From positions 248,001 through 312,000 of the forward strand of contig JAIXMO010000032.1 in assembly GCA_025677825.1 (NCBI GenBank): a stretch of DNA of 64,000 nt. The letters run 5' to 3'. The DNA is from Helicostylum pulchrum (taxonomy: Eukaryota > Mucoromycota > Mucoromycetes > Mucorales > Mucoraceae). This document shows, piece by piece, positions 57,005 to 64,000 of this stretch. The stretch's first letter is position 1. The number at the start of each line of letters is the position of its first letter. A model generated the notes under the pieces. It searched no databases. It had not been told where the DNA came from and was given only the letters and a program-made list of their open reading frames with translations. The translations under genes and the position numbers were made by a program.

Positions 57005-57109
57005 TAAAATAATTTATATATATATAAAAGAAAGTGAGGAGAAAAAAAAAATAATAAATAATTGTTATGTACAAAATAAAATGTTGCTGCTGTACAAAAA
57101 GATATGTAA

Positions 57110-57120
57110 GGGGGGGGGGG
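57110..57120. repeat. Poly(G) tract (11 G) between convergent gene ends
   Basis: Located between the stop codons of the 5-phosphatase and alpha-arrestin genes. Similar 8-16 G tracts occur at 1581-1590, 9006-9015, 12095-12104, 12381-12396, 24538-24547 and 35253-35260, most of them joined to a poly(A) run. Confidence 0.85.
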
Positions 57121-57169
57121 AGTGGTAAGGGTTGATATTAGAATATATATATATATATGATATGTTGTA

Positions 57170-58608
57170 CTAGTAAACACTAATGGATTCGTATGTTGGT
57201 AAAGAAGAAGAGGAAGCACATGGTATGTTGCTTGCTAGTAAAGCGGTGGCATAAGACGGCACAGTAGATATATCCATACCCATCCAACGTGTTGGTATCA
57301 CATCATCTTCACCTCCTATACTACTATCACTTGTTATAGATGATAAAGAGGGTGGAGAAGAAGAACGAGAGGATGGTGTCACTTCTCCCATAGCGATCAT
57401 ATGAGCTAAAGTTTCGGGATCGTAATAAATCGATCTTCGGTTTTCTTGATAAGGCGGTAAAATATCATCTTCATCTTCAGGTACAGATGGTGCAATCACC
57501 ACTGGAATAGCCGCTTTTAATTCTAAATATACATATATAAATAAATAAATGAAATCATTTTTTATTGTCGTTATTCTTACCGGAAATATGACCGTCTGCA
57601 TTTTCTAATGAAACTGTAAATTTAAGTTTATGTTGAATTTCAATTAATTCACCACACATATCAAAATGAAGCCTATTGTCTCTTAGTCCAGGAACAATCA
57701 ATACTTGGGTTTTTGTGAAACGACCGGTCGCAGGGTCTAAACGAAAGTGTTCATCACGAAGGAAATTCAGTACTTTACTTGTCGTCTTTTGATGACTAGA
57801 AGTGGTACAAGTAATATATTCTTTTAAGGAACATACGACCGATTCGATCTTTAGGTTGGGAGCAAGCGGAATCAAGTCAAAGGAGACTGGGATAATTTTA
57901 TTGGGACTAAAGACTTTACTTGGAATACTTATATCATAAGCAACTTTATTTTCCCATAAGTTTGAAATCTCTACTGCTTGAGAGTATTGGACGCTAGATG
58001 CCAGCAAGTGTCGACTTAGTCTGATTGAACATTTATCCATATAATCTTTGGAGAATTTCGGTCGATCGCAATAAGCGTAAAGTTGATATTGGACTTTACC
58101 TAATTCATGATGAATTGTTTCCGGTAAATTTCCCGGCAAAGGTATTTCAAAGTCCCTGAAAAAAAAAAATTAAAAAAATTTACCTTTTTTGGGTTCAAAT
58201 ATAATTCTTTTTACCATTTATATTGCCCTTGACACAAGTGGTTCTTTTTTTTTAATCCTAAAAGAATCAACTCTTTTTCGATAATTGTACGCTTTTCTTT
58301 GAATATTTTTTGATTTGATTTACGAGCTTTTTTTTTAAAAAAAAAAAAGATAAATATTTGTATACTATACATATATGTTATATATCTGCTGCAATTTTAC
58401 CTTCGCACCAACTGACACTAGTCATGCCTGAGAATTTTAATTTAATAGATTTCACTCTTGTTTTTTCTTGGCAATTAAATAAGACACTGCCTCGTAAAAT
58501 TGTGCCTGCAGATTCTTCTAAAGAGCCATGCAGGATAAGGTGATCGTTTTCTAACTGGATCCGGAATTCGGGCGCTTGAGCGAAATGCATAGGATGAACG
58601 TTTAACAT
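57170..58608 (-). CDS. Alpha-arrestin (ARRDC/ART-type trafficking adaptor)
   Basis: Four exons, 58608-58401, 58326-58215, 58155-57581 and 57522-57170, give 415 aa. Arrestin N domain: LHGSLEESAGTILRGSVLFN, KIKLKFSG-type IKSIKLKFSGMTSVSW, DFEIPLPGNLPETIHH. Arrestin C domain: VAYDISIPSKVFSPNKIIPV, SVVCSLKEYITC, and the closing CGELIEIQHKLKFTVSL. The tail is Ser-rich with two LPxY motifs (ILPPYQE and SLPTYES at the very C-terminus) that can bind the WW domains of Rsp5/Nedd4 ubiquitin ligases. Such adaptors mark plasma-membrane transporters for ubiquitination and endocytosis. Converges with the 5-phosphatase gene, with an 11-G tract in the 165-bp gap. Confidence 0.9.
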
Positions 58609-59294
58609 GCTGTAATAAATAATAAAAGTTTGATAAAATAGAAATAAAAAGAGAATATAAAAATATTTTTTATGATTTTTATATAAAACAAAAAAAAAAA
58701 AATTACGCTACAAGCCAGCTGAGCGGTTTTAAAAATATATATTGTTCCCGATGTTACCGGATATAGGCTTTTTATATAAAATCATCACCATATAATAATA
58801 ATAAAGAAGAGAAAAAAAAAATAACGTGTAACACATCCTCTTGTCAAACGCTGGATCAATAAACAATTGCGCATGATCTTTCATTCCACAATAAAAAAAA
58901 ATCCCTCCTTTTCTTTCTTTCTTGCTGTCGTCTTCTTTTTTTTTGCAGTAGTAGTAACGGAGAAGGAATTTCATAGATATAATTTCACCTATTATAGCTA
59001 TTATTATAAAAAAAAATATTGGGTACCTAAATGGAAGTTAAAAAGTATACCCCTTGACATCTGAGTTAAATAAATAAATAAATAAATCATCCAAGTTCCA
59101 AGTGGCAATAGTAATGTGGTATAAATGAACTGATAATATAACATGTGTGTAACACATATAAGCTTTTTTATTTGTTTTGAGACATTAAAAGCAGATCATA
59201 ATGCCTCGTCGTCCCATTCTCACGCAAATTTTATTTATTTATTAAAAAGACTCAAAAAAATTAGCTAATATACTTGGCACGTGTGTGAGGCTGT
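58609..59294. other. Gene-free spacer alpha-arrestin / CTK3-like
   Basis: 686 bp, AT-rich, with small AT and ATAA repeats (near 59070-59086). No gene supported. Confidence 0.55.
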
Positions 59295-60395
59295 TCAGAG
59301 TGTGCTTGGCCTTTGGCTGAGCATCATATTCCAAGAGTAATGAGGCAAACGTAACATGTTTTGTACCATCATAATTTCATAGTCAGATTCAGGGTCAAGT
59401 GAATCTGTTGAATTCCAAAATTCTTCAAATTCTGAGTCTTTACTTTCCTCGGGTGGTCTTATCCAAATTTCCTCCCGAAGTCTTTTATGCTACAGTAAAA
59501 AAAAAAATTAAAGTTAACTCTTTCCGTCGTTCCGTCTTAAGATTTCTTCGTTACGTTACCCTTTCTCTATCTTCTTCCATTCTTCTTAAAATATCTTCCT
59601 TTGAAAAAGCCTCTGCATTTGTTTGCGTTGGTATTAAGCTTAAACATTTTCTACTATTAGTATAACCACTATTATCTTTTTTTGAAACGTATACATACCT
59701 TGAATCATGCTCTAGTAACGGCTTTTCCGCTTCTTCTAAATCCTTTTCTTCAAAATATCCTTTTCTTTTCCAATTATTTAAAATCTACATTCAACTGCAG
59801 ATGTTAGTGATACAAATCAGATTTTTCTATTATTACAACTTACCTTTTGTGTGTTTGGTATATTCAGTACTCCTTTGGGTCCACCAGCCACCACAGCATG
59901 AATAATACGAGGTAAATCAGGTCGCGTCTGCTCTATATAACTAGTGTATCTTGCTTTTTGACTGGCTGAAAAAATTGCATCCAGCACATAGATTATATTT
60001 AACCGAGCGTTATATGACGCCTATTTATTTTTATTTTTAAATTCAAAAAAAAAGAAAAAGACAAAAGAGAAATAAAAAGGCATTTTAATATGATTTAATA
60101 AAACAGTTTTAATGTAAACGAATATAACAAAGATAAGATTCTCCCCCTCCCCCCCACCCCCACTTCCTCATTCCGTACTTCTAAAACTACAATTTTTTAA
60201 AAAGAAAAAGAAAAAAGAGCAACTTCTTACCTGTTCAAGTACTTCAATTATACAACTGTATAGATCTTCTGATAAATTCTTGTGGCGCATAGCGTAATTA
60301 GCTACTTTTTGAATGGCTTGTTGTGATGCATTGAGTTTGCCTAATAGTGAAGAGAATATCAAACGGCATTCAAAAGGATCGGATTCGTCAGCCAT
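59295..60395 (-). CDS. CTK3: CTK3-like CTD-interacting-domain protein (CTDK-I gamma subunit)
   Basis: Five exons, 60395-60231, 60020-59844, 59784-59699, 59653-59560 and 59489-59295, give 238 aa. The first 130 residues look like a CID fold as in Ctk3: FECRLIFSSLLGKLNASQQA, LSEDLYSCIIEVLEQ, ARLNIIYVLDAIF, then YIEQTRPDLPRIIHAVV and VLNIPNTQKILNNW. The C-terminal part is charged, with ILRRMEEDRERHKRLREEIW, as in fungal Ctk3. In yeast, Ctk3 with the cyclin Ctk2 activates the kinase Ctk1, which phosphorylates Ser2 of the RNA polymerase II CTD. Acidic-rich and shorter at the end than yeast Ctk3 (296 aa). Start at the first ATG after a T/A-rich leader. Confidence 0.82.
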
Positions 60396-61641
60396 GTTTT
60401 CTTTTTTTCAAAAAAAAGGAAAAAAAAAAAATCTTTTTTTTTTTCGTACATCTTATTAAGGTAGTCGGAGCTTAAATAAGCATACAAACAACAACAGCAA
60501 CCCTTTTTGTACGTTGGATTGAAAGACTTTAATCTTGTTTACACAGAAAAATAAAGCGAGCAGAGTCAAAAAGTAATCAAGGGAAAGGTGAAAAAAAAAC
60601 TATAGGAACTCTTTGTAAAAAACATCAAAAAAAAAAAAAGTGTCTATTATCAAGTTCATTTTAAAAGGACTGTTATTTTATCCTGTGTTTTTGACATCAA
60701 GTGTGCCTTGTACATTTTACTTCACATATAGTAGCTTTTGTAGCAGAGATATTATGTACATCCCCGTTCTACGTAGAATAACACATATTATTCAACATAC
60801 TCGTATTTGATAGAATCCTCTGTATCCTTGCAATTCCTTCTCAATTTTTTTGAAAGTTGAAACAAAGTTTATTTTTTCAAAGTGGCATTAGGAAAAACAT
60901 GTGATATAGTTGATTTGGAAGCACCAAAAGTGGTATGTTAAAATTAGCTTTTCATGCAGAAATAAAAACCTTTAAACTTATCGCGTCATATTATTATTCA
61001 TTCCTTATGCTTTTATGAAATAAACCACGGACGAGCGATCCGCGTATAGAGGTTTTACTCGTTTTTTAAAGAAAAAACTGTAATCAGTTTACATTTGGTC
61101 GACTGTACGAAACATTATTGAAAAAGAGATAGTGTATGCAACTACAAATTGCCTCAGTCACTGTTGGCGAAAATGACTACTTAAAAAAGTATAGCTTTTA
61201 GGCGCCATTATAAATCAATAATGACAGGTGGCTTTAAGTGAACGCCACAAGGTATTAAAAAACAACGAAGAGTTTAACCACATCCAACTTTCTTGGAAAA
61301 AAAGGAGGTGGCTAAAAAAAAAGCTCATTGAGATACTGTCGCTTAGGTATAAAGAGACACACATAATTTTGAATAAATACAGTAAAATGTTTTCATATAA
61401 ACCATCTATTGATCTCTTTACCAATCTCCCTTTTGTACTTGAATTTCATTGGATCTTACTTTCTATTGTACCAAATCTCTTTATTTACTTTATTTATCAA
61501 AGTAGCTCTGCTGATAAAAGTGGAACTGGCGCTCACTTAAACTTACAACTCTCTACCACATACCCAATCCTAATAACAACCTTTAGCAAAAAGTTACATA
61601 GTCTACACACACTACATCGACAAAAAACCAACAAAAAAGAG
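60396..61641. other. Gene-free region upstream of CTK3-like
   Basis: 1.2 kb with A/T homopolymers and no supported gene. An open plus-strand stretch at 61228-61689 runs into the antisense of the tRNA gene and has no domain. Confidence 0.55.
61633..61638 (-). terminator. RNA polymerase III terminator of tRNA-Ser
   Basis: Six T on the minus strand (CTTTTTTG), four bases beyond the 3' end of the tRNA gene. Confidence 0.85.
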
Positions 61642-61723
61642 CGTCGCCTGCAGGATTCGAACCTGCGCGCTCAAAGAGCAATAGCTTAGCAGGCTATCTC
61701 GTTAACCACTCCGACAAAGCGAC
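61642..61723 (-). tRNA. tRNA-Ser(GCT): tRNA-Ser, anticodon GCT
   Basis: 82 nt, class II. The acceptor stem pairs GTCGCTT with AGGCGAC, discriminator G. The D-loop has GAGTGGTTAA; the anticodon stem ATAGC/GCTAT encloses loop CTGCTAA with anticodon GCT (plus-strand 61688-61690), which reads AGC and AGT serine codons. A long variable arm (TGCTCTTTGAGCGC) as expected for serine precedes the T arm with GGTTCGAATCC (B box, 61653-61663). No intron, no encoded CCA. Confidence 0.97.
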
Positions 61724-64000
61724 GTTCCATATTTAGCAATTTTTGCTGTTTTATTTAATGTGCTTTTTTGTTGTAAAGCACGTGACTAGCACGTGATCAA
61801 ATCTTATTGCAGTTAATTTTATAAATTTTGAATCAATGTCATGTATTTTTAGATTTTAATGTGCTCGTGATACGTATGTGTGTACCTGGTTAGTTTAACA
61901 GTTTTATAAAAAGAAATGAAGCTGTAAATAAATAATTTTTTTTTTACACCCAAAAGCTTACGATCCGGATATTGGTTATTGCGAAATATGATACAAGTGC
62001 GGTGTGAAATCTGAAATCAGTAGATCAATAATTAATTTAATACAGAAAAAAAAAAAAGATCAGTAAGATTCTATATAATTTGGTCTTGCATAGTGAACTT
62101 TTTTTTTTTCTTAAAAAAAAAAAAAAGGCTATCGCTTATGAGTTATCTATTTATTTTTTCGATTTATACGAGAAACCCGGGTTTACATCATGGAGAATAA
62201 AAGTAGAAAAACTAGTAAATGTACAACAGACATGCATTCCGCCTTTGAAATAGTCTTAAAACAGGCGTGCATGATGTCAACATAAGACTCTGAATGTACT
62301 ACATCAAAAGAACTTTTACACATTACAGGTACAGCGTCACTAAACTCGAGTATTAAGTTAAGATTATTATATCATTTCGTAACCATATTTTAAATGAACT
62401 ATTCAACGTCATTTAGAATTTCTTGAGTGCAAAGTACCTTCTTATAGACAAATCATGTGCCTTTTGTGCTGACCAATATTTAAAGACTCTCCACATAAAA
62501 ATACTAGAAAAAGTTGCCGGGTAAAGTTTACACAAACTATCCCGAGAGAGAAATTTTTTTTTTTTTTTTCTGTTTAAATATTTGCGACCTGATGAATAGT
62601 ATACACACATACAAAGATTTCCAATTTGCTTTTTAAAACATTTACAAGTTACGGCTATGAAAAAAAAAAGTAACATTGTCTGGAATTTAAGTATATATGG
62701 GTCATATTTGCATAAATTATCTGCAAAAAGTATTTAGTACACACAATAATGTGACAAAGCACAACATTTTTCCATAAGTAACTAATTCATTTTTGGAAAT
62801 CTTGTATTTTTCTATTCATTGTACACCCTTTCAATCGCTTTCAAGAACTTTAGCAAATAGTTGGCAATTCCTATTTAGCGAATACATATTTGCTCTAAAA
62901 AAAGAGAGAGCAACAAAATACACTTTAAAAACATAAACGCCACTAATGTAACTCATTTACAAATCGAACACAGTTAAATAAGTAATTTGACTAATCTTTA
63001 TGCTTATTTTAGCAGTTTAGAAGAAACAGAGAGAAGTAAAAAAAAAAAAAAAGTCGCCTAATTTATGCAAAAAAGTGCTACAGTTCTACATTATTACTAG
63101 CTTACATCTGTGCTATCAATGCTGACAAAAAAAAACAAAAAAAAAAAAACTTGAAGGAATTGAAAAAAGTAGTTTTTATAACATTTCAAATACTTTTTTG
63201 TATAACTATACGGTGATAAAAAAAAAAAAAAACGGAAAAAACTAAATCAACCGAATAAATCATACTACTACTGTTTGAATTTCTAAACTATTTAATACGT
63301 TAATAGACAATAGCCCTCATCCCCATACTATATGCATCAAAGCTAGTTTATAAAGCGATTCGTCAACTCTTCACACTCATCTCATAAAAAACTAAAACCA
63401 AAATGATTTAAAAAACCTTGGGCAAAAGATATTCTAAATTGTTGTCAACTACTACCTGTATATATAAAAAAATAAATAATCAAAAAACTTCTTTAATTTT
63501 TTCTTTCTCATAGTTTATAATAAAACCAATTTCAAGGTATGAGCTTTTTATTATATTTCTTCAAGGTATGTTGAAACTCTTATGCACTTGGACTTTTGCT
63601 CTGCTTGGACTCTTGCATATATAAATAAACCCGCAATGGGTACAATAAAAACAAGGTTTTTTTTTGTGTAGCAGAAAGCGGTAACCAAAAATACAAGTCA
63701 GAAAAAAAAAAAAAATTTAATTTTTTGATCTGATGATATTTATGACGACCGTTTTGTTTATTATTTAATGCAAAAAAAAAAAAAAAAACGCGAACGCCCA
63801 TATAATCTGTGAATCGTGATCTATTTTTATAAGTTGCAGTTTTGCACCTATATTTTATTTTATAATCAGGGTAAAAAAAAAATAGCTTCTTGTTGGAAGG
63901 GTGGTACGAAAATTTAAATGAAAAAAAAAAAAGATAGAGCGAGATACTTTTTTTTTTTTTTTCCTTTTTTTTTTTTGTGCACGATAGCCATTAGTGTCTT
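61724..64000. other. Gene-free region at the window end
   Basis: 2.3 kb, AT-rich with many homopolymers. One stretch on the minus strand at 62413-62538 has more normal amino-acid composition (SRDSLCKLYPATFSSIF, then WSAQKAHDLSIRR) but no start, no splice partner and no domain I recognise. No further tRNA seen. Confidence 0.5.

Noticed and set aside
61228..61689. Plus-strand open frame of 153 codons
   Set aside because: No ATG-led coding composition, no domain, and the 3' end runs through the antisense of the tRNA-Ser gene.
62413..62676. Minus-strand frame of 87 codons
   Set aside because: Half is Lys/Phe from homopolymers; the rest has no known domain. Kept only as a note under the end region.
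1..64000. CRISPR arrays, operons, ribosome-binding sites
   Set aside because: No spacer-repeat pattern; genes have spliceosomal introns and separate promoters, so prokaryotic features do not apply.

Overview
The window is nuclear DNA of a fungus, most probably an early-diverging one of the Mucoromycota (Mucorales, Rhizopus/Mucor-like). The reasons are AT-rich spacers full of A/T homopolymers, intron-rich genes with 45-100 bp GT-AG introns and TACTAA-like branch points, a fungal gene set (ERG5, KRE9/KNH-like, EDE1, RGD2, fungal RGS, CTK3), an HSPA12-type Hsp70, and a decayed Fanzor-like (eukaryotic TnpB) relic. The assignment is inference; no search was run. Almost all genes needed exon joining, and every exon set given here keeps frame across its junctions.

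Layout. 0-12 kb: signal peptide peptidase (+), a family-16 lysine methyltransferase (-), an Erj5-like J protein (-), the endocytic scaffold EDE1 (+), a DEP-RGS regulator (+) and a 66-aa membrane microprotein (+). 13-24 kb: a divergent pair of GH20 hexosaminidases (one with 11 introns, one with none), DTWD1 (+), and a 1249-aa protein with two Hsp70-like ATPase halves (+). 24-33 kb: a CH-kinase-C1 protein (-), V-ATPase subunit C (+), MIX17 (-) diverging from an IF1-like gene (+), and ERG5 (-). 33-43 kb: gene-poor, with the Fanzor-like relic and the intronless MET6 (-). 43-48 kb: RGD2-like F-BAR/DEP/RhoGAP (-), a DUF2470 membrane protein (+) and a KRE9/KNH-like secreted protein (-). 49-60.4 kb: SCAP (-), inositol 5-phosphatase (+), alpha-arrestin (-) and a CTK3-like CID protein (-). 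60.4-64 kb: non-coding apart from tRNA-Ser(GCT) (-).

Functional themes. SCAP, ERG5 and signal peptide peptidase all belong to ER sterol biology, since SREBP signalling in fungi uses SCAP and in some species signal peptide peptidase. EDE1, the RhoGAP, the 5-phosphatase and the alpha-arrestin act in membrane traffic and polarity. The two hexosaminidases and the KRE9-like protein act on the cell wall. MIX17 and the IF1-like gene are mitochondrial families sharing one promoter region.

The most unusual items are the Fanzor-like relic at 36.5-37.0 kb, the CH-kinase-C1 architecture, the tandem HSPA12-like protein whose second half has lost its ATPase motifs, the J domain with HPE instead of HPD, and the roughly 46-unit hexapeptide repeat in EDE1.
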